Positions 53,090 through 61,780 of a stretch of DNA of 64,000 bases are shown here, piece by piece (position 1 is the first letter of the stretch; every line of letters starts with the position of its first letter). The notes below the pieces were generated by a model. The model was not told the DNA's origin. It worked only from the letters and a program-made list of their open reading frames with translations, and made no database searches. A program made the translations under genes and the position numbers. Source of the DNA: Campylobacter concisus (GTDB lineage: Bacteria > Campylobacterota > Campylobacteria > Campylobacterales > Campylobacteraceae); assembly GCF_002165775.1 (NCBI RefSeq), contig NZ_NDYP01000001.1, forward strand, positions 118,545-182,544. Direction: 5' to 3'.

Positions 53090-54028
53090 TTGTCTAGAGC
53101 TATTTTAAAAACAGCGATCTCAAGCCTTGGATTGCTGTTTTTTATCTCATTTTTTCTATTTTTACTCATATACTTTTTGCCAGGAAACGTCACTGACGCG
53201 ATGTTTTCAAGGAGCGAGGCGATAAATTTAGCCATAAAAGAGCAAATTTTAGAAAATTTGGGGCTAAAAGATGGCTTTTTTGTGCAGTATTTTAGGTGGA
53301 TGGCTCGCTTTGTGACAGGCGACTTTGGTACTAGTTTTGTAAGCGGAGCGAGCGTATCTCTGCTCATTAAAGAGAGGCTTTTAAACTCGCTTATTTTATT
53401 TTTTGCTTCGTTTTTTTTGATAGTTTTTTTATCATTTTTCTTGGGGCTTTTAAGCGCCATTTATAAGAATAAATTTGCCGACATCTTTATAAATTTTAGC
53501 TCGTTTTTGCTGGCTTCATTACCTCATTTTTACATCGCTCTTGTGCTAATAGCGATCTTTAGTGTCTATCTAAATTTGCTGCCAAGCTCTGGGGCAAACG
53601 AGCTAGGATCTAGCGGCGTAGGGGCTAAATTTATCATCTTACCAACTCTTGCCATCATCTTGCCACACCTTGGCGCAAACGTGAAATTTGTAAGAGACAC
53701 GCTAAATCAAAGTCTAAACGCCGATTTCATCCAGACGGCTCATGCTAGAGGTTTGGGGCGCGGCAAAATCTATCTCTTTGCGATAAAGCACGCAAGCACC
53801 GATATAGTCTATTATTTCGCCACACTTGTAGCTGGCGTTTTTGCTGGCTCATACGTCATTGAGAGCATTTTTTCATTTCCTGGCATAGGCAAGCTTAGCC
53901 TTGATGCAGTCATCGCCAAAGACTATCCAGTCGCACTTGCGACCATTTTGCTAACGGCTGTTTTTGTAGTTTTTGCAAATTTACTGGCTAAAATTTTTGC
54001 CATATTAGCAGATAAGAGAAATTTATGA
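53090..54028 (+). CDS. ABC transporter permease, first (NikB/DppB-like)
   Basis: 312 residues, TTG start 12 nt after the binding-protein gene. Six membrane helices. The N-terminal helix and FFISFFLFLLIYFLPGNVTDAMF are typical of the first permease of this family. The EAA motif lies in FIQTAHARGLGRGKIYLFAIKHA near 218-240. It also has the conserved end with SYVIESIFSFPGIGKL. It pairs with the next permease, with a 4-nt overlap. Confidence 0.88.
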   Translation: MSRAILKTAISSLGLLFFISFFLFLLIYFLPGNVTDAMFSRSEAINLAIKEQILENLGLKDGFFVQYFRWMARFVTGDFGTSFVSGASVSLLIKERLLNSLILFFASFFLIVFLSFFLGLLSAIYKNKFADIFINFSSFLLASLPHFYIALVLIAIFSVYLNLLPSSGANELGSSGVGAKFIILPTLAIILPHLGANVKFVRDTLNQSLNADFIQTAHARGLGRGKIYLFAIKHASTDIVYYFATLVAGVFAGSYVIESIFSFPGIGKLSLDAVIAKDYPVALATILLTAVFVVFANLLAKIFAILADKRNL

Positions 54029-54825
54029 GAAAAGTCATATTTTTACTAGCCTGTTTTGTCTTTTTGTCGCTTGTCACATTTGCCTTTGTGACGCCATTTT
54101 TCTCTAAATTTGAGCCAAATTTCACTGACTTTATGGCGGTAAATTTAGCCCCAAGTAGCGAGTATATCTTTGGCACTGACATCCTAGGCAGGGACAATCT
54201 CATAAGAGTGGCCTACGCGCTTAAAAACTCGCTTCTTATCTTGCTGCTAGCTGGCTTTTTAACGACGCTTTTTTCGCTCATCTACGCATATTTTGGCACG
54301 AGCAAGAGCAGAGTTTGCGAGAGCCTTTTTGATAAGGGGCTTGATGCCTTTTTAAGCATACCAAACATCGTTTTTATCATGCTTTTTAGCTCATTTAGTA
54401 GTGGAGATCTGCTTATAACATCTTTTATCATTGCCATTTGCTCCTTTATGCAGGGCGCAAAAGTCTTTATGCAAAATTTAAGACTTAATAAAAAGTGCGA
54501 CTACGCAGAGCAGGCCGTTATAAATGGAGCTGGTAAATTTAGCCTTATCTGCTTTGAAATTTTGCCAAATTTAAAGCATCTAATAGTTAGCATCTTTGGC
54601 ATAAATGCGATAAACGCAGTCGTCATGGAGGCCACGCTTGGTTTTTTTGGCGTGGGTAGCGACGCAAATAAAATAAGCCTTGGCATCATGCTAAATGAGA
54701 GTAAAGAGGCGCTTTTCCTTGGCTCTTGGTGGATGGTGTTTTTCCCTGGCGTGACGCTCTTTTTGCTCATCCTAGCAACATCGATCATCACGTCAAATTC
54801 AAAAAATGGCAATATAAAAATATGA
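54025..54825 (+). CDS. ABC transporter permease, second (NikC/DppC-like)
   Basis: 266 residues with six membrane helices. FGTDILGRDNLIRVAYALKNSLLI is the family's FGTDxxGRD signature near 51-74. The EAA loop region is KCDYAEQAVINGAGKFSLICFEILP near 158-182. The ending VMEATLGFFGVGSDANKISLGIML is typical. The start overlaps the preceding permease as ATGA, and the stop overlaps the ATP-binding gene at 54822. Together with the first permease it forms the membrane channel. Confidence 0.88.
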   Translation: MRKVIFLLACFVFLSLVTFAFVTPFFSKFEPNFTDFMAVNLAPSSEYIFGTDILGRDNLIRVAYALKNSLLILLLAGFLTTLFSLIYAYFGTSKSRVCESLFDKGLDAFLSIPNIVFIMLFSSFSSGDLLITSFIIAICSFMQGAKVFMQNLRLNKKCDYAEQAVINGAGKFSLICFEILPNLKHLIVSIFGINAINAVVMEATLGFFGVGSDANKISLGIMLNESKEALFLGSWWMVFFPGVTLFLLILATSIITSNSKNGNIKI

Positions 54826-55502
54826 TAGAGATTAAGAATTTAAACGTTTTTTATAAGGATAAGAAGCTTTTGCGTGAGCTTGATTTTGGCATGAGTGAGG
54901 GTAAATTTATAGGTATCACGGGTGCAAGTGGCAGTGGTAAATCGCTCTTTGCAAAAAGCCTAATAAGGCTTTTTGATGATGATTTTAGAGTGAGAGCGGA
55001 GAAATTTAATATTTATAAAAAAGATATCTTAAAACTTAGTCAAAATAAGCTAAAAGAGCACCGAAGAAAGGTCGCTGCGCTCGTTTTTCAAAACTCAGTT
55101 GCTAGCCTTCATCCGCTCTTAAACGTGGGTGATCACTTTAATGCCTATCTTGGCGGCGATAATAAATCAAATAAAGAGCTTGCATTTGCTTATTTTAGGG
55201 AGTTTGGGCTAAATAACGCAAATCTCATCTGGCACAAATACTCATACGAGCTAAGTGGTGGCGAGGCGAGCCGTGTGCAGATCGCTCTTGCGCTTTGTTT
55301 AAAGCCAAAAATTTTAATCTGCGACGAGATAACGAGCGGGCTTGATAGCATTAGCGGTAGTCACGTGGCGGGCATCTTAGAGGGCCTAAAGGGCAAGATG
55401 AGCGTCATCTTTATCTCGCATGATGAGGCGCTGACAAAATATCTTAGTGATGAAATTTGGCAGATGAGAGATGGGCGGCTAATTTTAAAGGAAAACGCGT
55501 GA
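54822..55502 (+). CDS. ABC transporter ATP-binding protein, first (NikD/DppD-like)
   Basis: 226 residues from the ATG at 54822, which overlaps the permease stop. An upstream ATG at 54726 lies well inside the permease and would add unrelated residues. Walker A GASGSGKS at about 34-41, signature motif LSGGEASRVQIALALC at about 145-160, and Walker B ILICDEITSGLD. The switch His is in FISHD. It drives import as one of a pair with the next gene. The GTG of that gene overlaps its stop. Confidence 0.9.
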   Translation: MIEIKNLNVFYKDKKLLRELDFGMSEGKFIGITGASGSGKSLFAKSLIRLFDDDFRVRAEKFNIYKKDILKLSQNKLKEHRRKVAALVFQNSVASLHPLLNVGDHFNAYLGGDNKSNKELAFAYFREFGLNNANLIWHKYSYELSGGEASRVQIALALCLKPKILICDEITSGLDSISGSHVAGILEGLKGKMSVIFISHDEALTKYLSDEIWQMRDGRLILKENA

Positions 55503-56248
55503 AAATAAGGCTTGAAAACGTATCAAAAAGTTTAAGCTTTAAGGAGCATTTTAATGCTAGAGCTGAAGTGTTGCACCTTTTGGAGGGGATAAATTACGAG
55601 CTCGATGATGGCGAAAATTTAGCCATTTTGGGGCAAAGTGGCAGTGGCAAAAGCACGCTTGCAAAGCTCATATCGTTTAGTGAGCCAAAAAGTGGGGGCA
55701 AAATTTATATAAACGATAAGGAGATCACGGATAAAAATGAGCTCAAAAAGGACATCAGGTATATCTTGCAAAATCAAAAACAAGCCCTAAATCCAGCGCT
55801 AAAAGTAAAAACCGCGATCGCTCACGTGAGGTCATACCTTAAGCTTAGCTTTAGCGAAAATGAGCTCAAAGAATTTCTCGCAAATTTAAATTTAAAAGAT
55901 GAAATTTTAGATAAATTTCCTTCTCAGCTAAGTGGCGGTGAGGCGACAAGGGTCGGGATACTACTAGCGCTTCTTTCAAAGCCAAAAATCCTAATCTGCG
56001 ACGAGATAACAAGCGGACTTGACAACGAGACAAAGCAAAAGATCATAAATTTACTTTTAAGCTTAGATGAAAAGATCAGCATTATTTTTATCACGCACGA
56101 TATTTTAAGTGCGATGAAGATAGCACAAAAAGTACTAATAATCGAGGCTGGCAAGCAAGTAGCGTGGGGTAAATTTGAGGATCTTGCAAGCCAAAATGTC
56201 CTTAAAAAATACATCAATGCTGCAAAAATTTATAAAAATAATCTTTGA
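55499..56248 (+). CDS. ABC transporter ATP-binding protein, second (NikE/DppF-like)
   Basis: 249 residues. I take the GTG at 55499, preceded by AAGGAAAACGC, as start; it overlaps the stop of the first ATPase. An earlier ATG at 55457 would sit within that gene. Walker A GQSGSGKST at about 44-52, Q-loop in YILQNQKQALNPA, signature LSGGEATRVGILLALL, Walker B ILICDEITSGLDN and FITHD. It is the last gene of the importer operon and ends 27 nt before queH. Confidence 0.9.
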   Translation: MKIRLENVSKSLSFKEHFNARAEVLHLLEGINYELDDGENLAILGQSGSGKSTLAKLISFSEPKSGGKIYINDKEITDKNELKKDIRYILQNQKQALNPALKVKTAIAHVRSYLKLSFSENELKEFLANLNLKDEILDKFPSQLSGGEATRVGILLALLSKPKILICDEITSGLDNETKQKIINLLLSLDEKISIIFITHDILSAMKIAQKVLIIEAGKQVAWGKFEDLASQNVLKKYINAAKIYKNNL

Positions 56249-56275
56249 TATAATGCGAGCAAAAAAGGTTAAATT

Positions 56276-57349
56276 TTGCTAGTTCACATCTGCTGCTCGG
56301 TCGATAGCCACTACTTTTTACAGCGCCTACGAAAAGACTTCCCAAATGAACGAATAGTCGGCTATTTTTATGATCCAAACATACATCCGTATAGCGAATT
56401 TTTACTGCGTTTTGAGGACGTGAAGCGAAGCTGCGAGAAGCTAGGTATCAAGCTAATATGCGGCGAATACGACTACGAAGCGTGGCTTGGAGGCACAAAG
56501 GGGCTTGAAGATGAGCCAGAAAAGGGCAAAAGGTGTGAGTACTGCTTTGATTTTCGTATGAAGGACTCCGCTAAAAAAGCACTTGAGCTTGGTCTAAATA
56601 AGATTACGACGACACTCTTGATGAGCCCAAAAAAGGACTTTTCTCAGCTTAAAAAGGCGCTCGATGAGGCGGTGGCTGGCTCAAATTTAGAGGCTGTTGC
56701 GGTTGATTATAGAAAAAATGGCGGCACAAGCGAGCAGTTTATCCTCGCTAAAAAAGACAAACTCTATCACCAAAACTACTGCGGCTGCGTCTTTGCGCTA
56801 AAAAAACAGCGCGACTCGCAAAATTTGCCCCAAAGTGAGCTAATGAGCGAGCTGCACGCAAGGGCGCTTTATGGTAGTATTGAAGCTAGGCTTGAGCTTT
56901 ATAAAAAGGTGCGCCTTTGCGAGGCGAGAGGTGAGAAATTTCATCTTTTTAGAAGGCGATTTTTAAACTACAGGCTTTTGCGTGCTAGTGTGAAATTTCA
57001 AAACGCTGTGATACCAAGCTACTTTGTGCTCTATTCTGGCTTTAAAAGAGAAAATTTAAAGCTAAATGTAGAAAAATTCTGCGAAATGGACGATGAGCTA
57101 AAAGAGGGCGTGGTTTTTATGAGCTTAAATCTCTTTAATAAATTTACAAATAGCAAATTTAAAAGCGTTGATGAACTTTGCAAAAGGCCGCTTGAGCTTG
57201 ATGATGAGCTAAAATTTCGCCGTGATATAAGTGGGGAATTTTCGCAAAATCCTATCATCATCTTAGACGAGGTCAAAAAAGGTAGCTACGAAATTTACTC
57301 AAAGGCTGTTTTTTATAACGATAGCGAAGAAATTTTGGTTTTAGACTAA
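56276..57349 (+). CDS. queH: Epoxyqueuosine reductase QueH (DUF208 family)
   Basis: 357 residues, TTG start. It catalyses the last step of queuosine synthesis, reducing epoxyqueuosine in tRNA. The paired cysteines C6-C7 (VHICCSVDSH), CEYCFDFRM near 90 and YCGCVFAL near 165 form the Fe-S and metal sites of the family. A non-conserved C-terminal extension of about 160 residues makes it longer than the minimal QueH (about 200 residues), as in other Campylobacterota. Its pathway partners queE and queD lie at 28088-29424. The non-orthologous QueG is not in the window. Confidence 0.88.
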   Translation: MLVHICCSVDSHYFLQRLRKDFPNERIVGYFYDPNIHPYSEFLLRFEDVKRSCEKLGIKLICGEYDYEAWLGGTKGLEDEPEKGKRCEYCFDFRMKDSAKKALELGLNKITTTLLMSPKKDFSQLKKALDEAVAGSNLEAVAVDYRKNGGTSEQFILAKKDKLYHQNYCGCVFALKKQRDSQNLPQSELMSELHARALYGSIEARLELYKKVRLCEARGEKFHLFRRRFLNYRLLRASVKFQNAVIPSYFVLYSGFKRENLKLNVEKFCEMDDELKEGVVFMSLNLFNKFTNSKFKSVDELCKRPLELDDELKFRRDISGEFSQNPIIILDEVKKGSYEIYSKAVFYNDSEEILVLD

Positions 57350-57451
57350 AAGGTGAGTTTATAAGATTTGTCTTAAAGTAGTGAATTAAATTTTTGCCAC
57401 ATAAGGCTAAATTTAGAGATTTTTAAAAGAGGCTAATAATTTTTTTCTTAG

Positions 57452-57468
57452 TATAAATTTGTTACAAT
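57452..57468 (+). promoter_or_regulatory. Possible -10 region for fabZ
   Basis: TATAAA (57452-57457) and TACAAT (57463-57468) follow a T-rich stretch about 35 nt before fabZ. Confidence 0.35.
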
Positions 57469-57499
57469 CGCCAGAAATTTACATTACTAAGGCTAAAAC

Positions 57500-57946
57500 G
57501 TGATAGATGTCGTAGAAATTCAAAAAATTCTCCCACATAGATTTCCATTTTTACTTATAGATAGAGTTGTCGAGCTAGAGCCAGCTAAGAATATCGTAGC
57601 TTACAAAAATGTAACCATTGGCGAGCCGATATTTCAGGGGCATTTCCCAGGTCACCCAATATATCCTGGTGTCATGATAATCGAAGGCATGGCGCAAGCT
57701 GGTGGCGTGCTAGCTTTTAAGAGCATGAGCGACGAGCACCAAGCTGGTATCGAGAATAAAGTGGTCTATTTTATGAGTATAGACGGAGCAAAATTTCGCC
57801 ATCCTGTCCGCCCTGGAGATAGACTAGAGTATAGACTAAACGTGCTAAAGCACAAAGGAAATATCTGGGTGCTTGAAGGCAAGGCATACGTAGATGACGC
57901 ACTTTGCGCTGAGGCTGAACTAAAAGCGATGATAGTAGATAAATAG
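57500..57946 (+). CDS. fabZ: 3-hydroxyacyl-[ACP] dehydratase FabZ
   Basis: 148 residues, GTG start. It dehydrates 3-hydroxyacyl-ACP in fatty-acid synthesis. Catalytic His in [25 protein letters not shown] (about 45-69), with the conserved Glu in [29 protein letters not shown] at the N-terminus is the standard start. It is followed by lpxA 21 nt later, the usual pair balancing fatty acid and lipid A synthesis. Confidence 0.96.
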   Translation: MIDVVEIQKILPHRFPFLLIDRVVELEPAKNIVAYKNVTIGEPIFQGHFPGHPIYPGVMIIEGMAQAGGVLAFKSMSDEHQAGIENKVVYFMSIDGAKFRHPVRPGDRLEYRLNVLKHKGNIWVLEGKAYVDDALCAEAELKAMIVDK

Positions 57947-57967
57947 GCTTTAAGAAAAAGAGAGACA

Positions 57968-58756
57968 ATGAAAAATATCCACCAAACAGCCGTTATAGAA
58001 GATGGAGCGATAATCGGAGATGGCGCAAACATCGAGGCCTATGCATTTGTTAGCAAAGATGCAGTCCTTGGCAACAACGTCACGATAAAGCAGGGTGCAA
58101 GGGTGCTTGGTAAGACCAAGATCGGCGATAACTCTCGTGTATTTAGCTATGCGATCGTAGGCGACATCCCGCAAGATATCAGCTATAAAGATGAGACTGA
58201 TACTGGCGTCATTATAGGAGAGCACGCAACTATACGTGAGTTTTGCACAATAAACTCAGGCACGCACAAAGGCGATGGTATAACAAGGATCGGTGATAAT
58301 GCCTTTATCATGGCCTACTCTCACATCGCACACGACTGCATAATAGGCAACAACGTCATTTTGGCAAATAACGCAACTCTAGCAGGCCACGTCGAGCTTG
58401 GTGATTATGCTGTTGTGGGCGGTCTTACGCCTATTCATCAGTTTGTTAGAGTAGGGGAAAGCTGCATGATCGCAGGTGCAAGCGCGCTTAGCCAAGATGT
58501 AGTGCCATTTTGCCTAGCTGAGGGCAACAGGGCTTATATAAGAAGCTTAAATTTGGTTGGCATTAGACGCAGATTTGATAAAGAGCAAGTTGAGGAGCTA
58601 GTTCGCGCTTATAAATTTTTGTTTAATCAAGGCATTAGCCTAAAAGATCAAGCAAACGAGCTAATAGCAAAAACCAGCGATGAAAACGTAAAAAAAATGT
58701 GTAAATTTATATTAGAAACGACAAGAGGAATTCCGCTTGCAAAAGGAAGAGATTAA
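57968..58756 (+). CDS. lpxA: UDP-N-acetylglucosamine acyltransferase LpxA
   Basis: 262 residues. First step of lipid A synthesis. The N-terminal two thirds is a left-handed beta-helix of hexapeptide repeats ([25 protein letters not shown] onward). The catalytic His is in [16 protein letters not shown] near 118-121. The helical C-terminal domain begins near 190 ([20 protein letters not shown]). Full length. Its last base is shared with the clpX start. Confidence 0.96.
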   Translation: MKNIHQTAVIEDGAIIGDGANIEAYAFVSKDAVLGNNVTIKQGARVLGKTKIGDNSRVFSYAIVGDIPQDISYKDETDTGVIIGEHATIREFCTINSGTHKGDGITRIGDNAFIMAYSHIAHDCIIGNNVILANNATLAGHVELGDYAVVGGLTPIHQFVRVGESCMIAGASALSQDVVPFCLAEGNRAYIRSLNLVGIRRRFDKEQVEELVRAYKFLFNQGISLKDQANELIAKTSDENVKKMCKFILETTRGIPLAKGRD

Positions 58757-59988
58757 TGGCTAGAAAGTGTAATTTTTGTGGAGAGGCAGAGTCTGCCGAG
58801 AGAAGATTACTCGCTGATATCGAAGGAAATGCCTATATATGCGAGTATTGTATCGCTGCTGCATACGATATGATACATGGAGATACTAGCGTAGAAGAGA
58901 GTAAAAACGGCGAAACGATAGAGTATCAAAAGCTCACACCAAAGGAGTTAAAAGCGGTACTTGATAACTACGTGATCGGTCAAGACAGGGCTAAAAAGGT
59001 CTTTAGTGTCGGCGTATATAACCACTATAAGAGAATTTTTAAACAAAGTGACATCAAAGACGATACTGAAATTTCAAAATCAAACATCTTGCTTGTTGGC
59101 CCAACTGGAAGCGGCAAGACGTTGATGGCTCAAACTTTAGCGAGATTTTTAGATGTGCCTATCGCAATTTGTGATGCCACAAGCCTAACTGAGGCTGGAT
59201 ATGTCGGTGAGGACGTTGAAAATATCCTTACTAGGCTTTTACAAGCTGCAAATGGTGATGTTAAAAAGGCGGAGCAGGGCATTGTCTTTGTAGATGAGAT
59301 CGATAAGATCGCTAGAATGAGTGAAAATAGAAGCATTACAAGAGACGTTTCAGGCGAAGGCGTACAGCAAGCATTACTAAAGATCATCGAAGGAAGTGTC
59401 GTGAACATTCCACCAAAAGGTGGCAGAAAACATCCAAACCAAGACTTCATCCAGATAGATACGACAAATATCTTATTTGTTTGTGGCGGTGCATTTGACG
59501 GACTTCTTGATATCATCGAGAGAAGAGTTGGTAAAAACGTACTTGGATTTAACCAAGAAAAACGTGGCAAAAATGAAAAAGAAAATTTACTAAGCCTACT
59601 TGAGCCAGACGATCTTGTAAGATATGGCCTCATTCCAGAGCTTATTGGCAGACTTCACGTAGTAGCTACTTTGAACGAGATAACAAAAGAAGATATGGTA
59701 AAAATTTTAACCGAGCCAAAAAATGCGATATTAAAACAATACCAAAAGCTTTGTGCGATTGACGGTGCTACGCTTAAATTTGATGATGAGGCACTTGAAG
59801 AGATAGCAAGTCTAGCTATCGAGCGAAAGACTGGAGCCAGAGGGCTTAGAAGTATAATGGAAGAGCTTATGACGGACATAATGTATGAGCTACCAGAGTT
59901 AAAAGAATATGATATTGTTATCTCAAAAGAGACTGTAAAAGATAAGGCAAAGCCAATTTTAATAAAGCACGATAAGAAAATAGCGTAA
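58756..59988 (+). CDS. clpX: ATP-dependent Clp protease ATP-binding subunit ClpX
   Basis: 410 residues. The N-terminal zinc-binding domain has C5, C8, C29 and C32 (CNFC and CEYC). AAA+ core: Walker A GPTGSGKT near 116-123, [16 protein letters not shown], Walker [14 protein letters not shown] near 178-190, and the [20 protein letters not shown] sensor region (here ITRDVSG). The C-terminal small AAA domain has [15 protein letters not shown]. It unfolds substrates for ClpP. Slightly shorter than E. coli ClpX (424). Confidence 0.97.
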   Translation: MARKCNFCGEAESAERRLLADIEGNAYICEYCIAAAYDMIHGDTSVEESKNGETIEYQKLTPKELKAVLDNYVIGQDRAKKVFSVGVYNHYKRIFKQSDIKDDTEISKSNILLVGPTGSGKTLMAQTLARFLDVPIAICDATSLTEAGYVGEDVENILTRLLQAANGDVKKAEQGIVFVDEIDKIARMSENRSITRDVSGEGVQQALLKIIEGSVVNIPPKGGRKHPNQDFIQIDTTNILFVCGGAFDGLLDIIERRVGKNVLGFNQEKRGKNEKENLLSLLEPDDLVRYGLIPELIGRLHVVATLNEITKEDMVKILTEPKNAILKQYQKLCAIDGATLKFDDEALEEIASLAIERKTGARGLRSIMEELMTDIMYELPELKEYDIVISKETVKDKAKPILIKHDKKIA

Positions 59989-59997
59989 AGGAAATAG

Positions 59998-61035
59998 ATG
60001 TTTTTAGATCAGGTTATAGGTTTTTTCTCAAGTGATATGGGTATAGATCTAGGTACTGCAAATACACTTGTTTTGGTAAAAGATAAAGGCATAATAATAA
60101 ATGAGCCTTCTGTTGTTGCAGTAAGGCGTGAGAAATATGGCAAACAAAAAATTTTAGCGGTCGGACATGCTGCAAAAGAGATGGTAGGAAAAACTCCAGG
60201 CGATATCGAGGCGATAAGGCCGATGAGAGATGGTGTAATTGCGGATTTTGATATGACTGAGCGCATGATACGCTATTTTATAGAAAAGACTCATAAAAGA
60301 AAAAGCTTTTTACGCCCAAGGATCATAATCTCAGTTCCTTATGGACTTACTCAGGTCGAAAGAAAGGCCGTTAGAGAGAGTGCCTTAAGTGCTGGAGCAA
60401 GAGAGGTATTTTTGATCGAAGAGCCTATGGCAGCAGCGATTGGCGCAAATTTACCAGTTCGTGAGCCACAAGGTAACCTAGTAGTCGATATCGGTGGTGG
60501 TACGACTGAGATTGGTGTTGTCTCGCTTGGTGGTCTAGTCATCTCAAAATCAATCCGCACAGCTGGCGATAAGATTGATATTAGCATTGTTAATTACATA
60601 AAAGAGAAATATAACCTACTAATAGGTGAGCGAACTGGCGAGGAGATAAAGATCGCCGTAGGTTCTGCTGTGCAGCTTGAAAAAGAGCTAAGCGTAGTGG
60701 TAAAAGGTCGCGACCAAGTAAGTGGTCTTTTAAGTAGAGTCGAGCTAACAAGCGAAGATGTAAGAGAGGCGATGAGAGAACCACTAAAAGAGATCGCAGA
60801 TGCGCTTAAAACCGTGCTTGAGATGATGCCACCTGATCTTGCGGGCGATATTGTGGAGACTGGTATCGTATTAACTGGCGGTGGAGCTCTCATTAGAGGA
60901 CTTGATAAATTTTTATCTGATATCGTTAAACTTCCAGTTTTTGTAGCAGATGAGCCACTTCTCGCGGTTGCTAGAGGAACGGGCAAGGCACTTGAAGAGA
61001 TCGGGCTTTTACAACAGCTGACAAATGAAGAGTAA
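59998..61035 (+). CDS. mreB: Rod-shape-determining protein MreB
   Basis: 345-residue bacterial actin. It begins with a short membrane-proximal helix and then GIDLGTANTLVLVKDKGIIINEPSVVA (phosphate 1). VVDIGGGTTEIGVVSLGG (phosphate 2, about 161-178) and IVLTGGGALIRGLDKFL (adenosine site) complete the nucleotide pocket. It directs elongasome activity and cell shape. mreC overlaps its end by 11 nt. Confidence 0.97.
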   Translation: MFLDQVIGFFSSDMGIDLGTANTLVLVKDKGIIINEPSVVAVRREKYGKQKILAVGHAAKEMVGKTPGDIEAIRPMRDGVIADFDMTERMIRYFIEKTHKRKSFLRPRIIISVPYGLTQVERKAVRESALSAGAREVFLIEEPMAAAIGANLPVREPQGNLVVDIGGGTTEIGVVSLGGLVISKSIRTAGDKIDISIVNYIKEKYNLLIGERTGEEIKIAVGSAVQLEKELSVVVKGRDQVSGLLSRVELTSEDVREAMREPLKEIADALKTVLEMMPPDLAGDIVETGIVLTGGGALIRGLDKFLSDIVKLPVFVADEPLLAVARGTGKALEEIGLLQQLTNEE

Positions 61036-61780
61036 GATTGTTCTTTTTGTTTTTATAGCATTGCTTGCTACGGCCTCAGTTTTCAAGGGAGAAATTTTAA
61101 GTAATCTTTCTATTGGGTTTAGTAACTATGCTACAAATTCATACGACAATTTTGCTAAAAGCGTGAAAGACTATATAAACGAATATTTTAGGCAGGCTAG
61201 CGAGATAGAAAAGCTAAGAGCGCAAAATGAAGAGCTAGAGCGCTCAGCCACGCTTCTTTCTACTTTTGCGAACGAGCTAAATCAAATTTTAAAAGATAAA
61301 AACTCGACTGCCTACGCCCCAGCTGTAAAGCTAGTAAAAGGGCTTAGCTACGTGCATATTGGGGATTATAATAAAATTTGGATAAGTGAGTTTGAAGGAT
61401 ACGATCCAAATAAAATTTACGGGCTCATCTATCAAGGAAATAGCGCTGGCATCGTCATCGCAAAAGACGGCAAGCCACTAGCTTACTTGCAAAATGACCC
61501 AAAAAGTATATTTGCAGTTTACATAGGAAATGACAAAATTCCAGGCGTCGCACATGGAAATCAAGGTCAAATAATGGTGAAATTTATCCCACAATGGCTC
61601 AGCCCAAAAGAGGGTGACGAGGTCTTTACGAGCGGGCTTGATGGGATATTTTTTAGTGGGGTGCCAGTAGGGCGCGTGAGTAAAATTTTAAAAGAGAGCT
61701 CCTATCAAAGCGTGATAGTTGAGCCCTATGCAAAGCTAAACATACCAAACTATCTATACGTTGTAACAAAGGAAAAATGA
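61025..61780 (+). CDS. mreC: Rod-shape-determining protein MreC
   Basis: 251 residues. A signal-anchor helix ([17 protein letters not shown], about 3-19) precedes a coiled coil (about 45-85: [19 protein letters not shown]). The beta-barrel domain ([21 protein letters not shown] to [18 protein letters not shown]) is present to the C-terminus. It links MreB to penicillin-binding proteins. The start lies within mreB. The stop TGA shares a base with the carB ATG. Confidence 0.93.
   Translation: MKSKIVLFVFIALLATASVFKGEILSNLSIGFSNYATNSYDNFAKSVKDYINEYFRQASEIEKLRAQNEELERSATLLSTFANELNQILKDKNSTAYAPAVKLVKGLSYVHIGDYNKIWISEFEGYDPNKIYGLIYQGNSAGIVIAKDGKPLAYLQNDPKSIFAVYIGNDKIPGVAHGNQGQIMVKFIPQWLSPKEGDEVFTSGLDGIFFSGVPVGRVSKILKESSYQSVIVEPYAKLNIPNYLYVVTKEK

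Noticed and set aside
59130..59633. 167-codon open frame opposite clpX
   Set aside because: Fully antisense to a highly conserved gene; the composition is that of a reverse-complement shadow.
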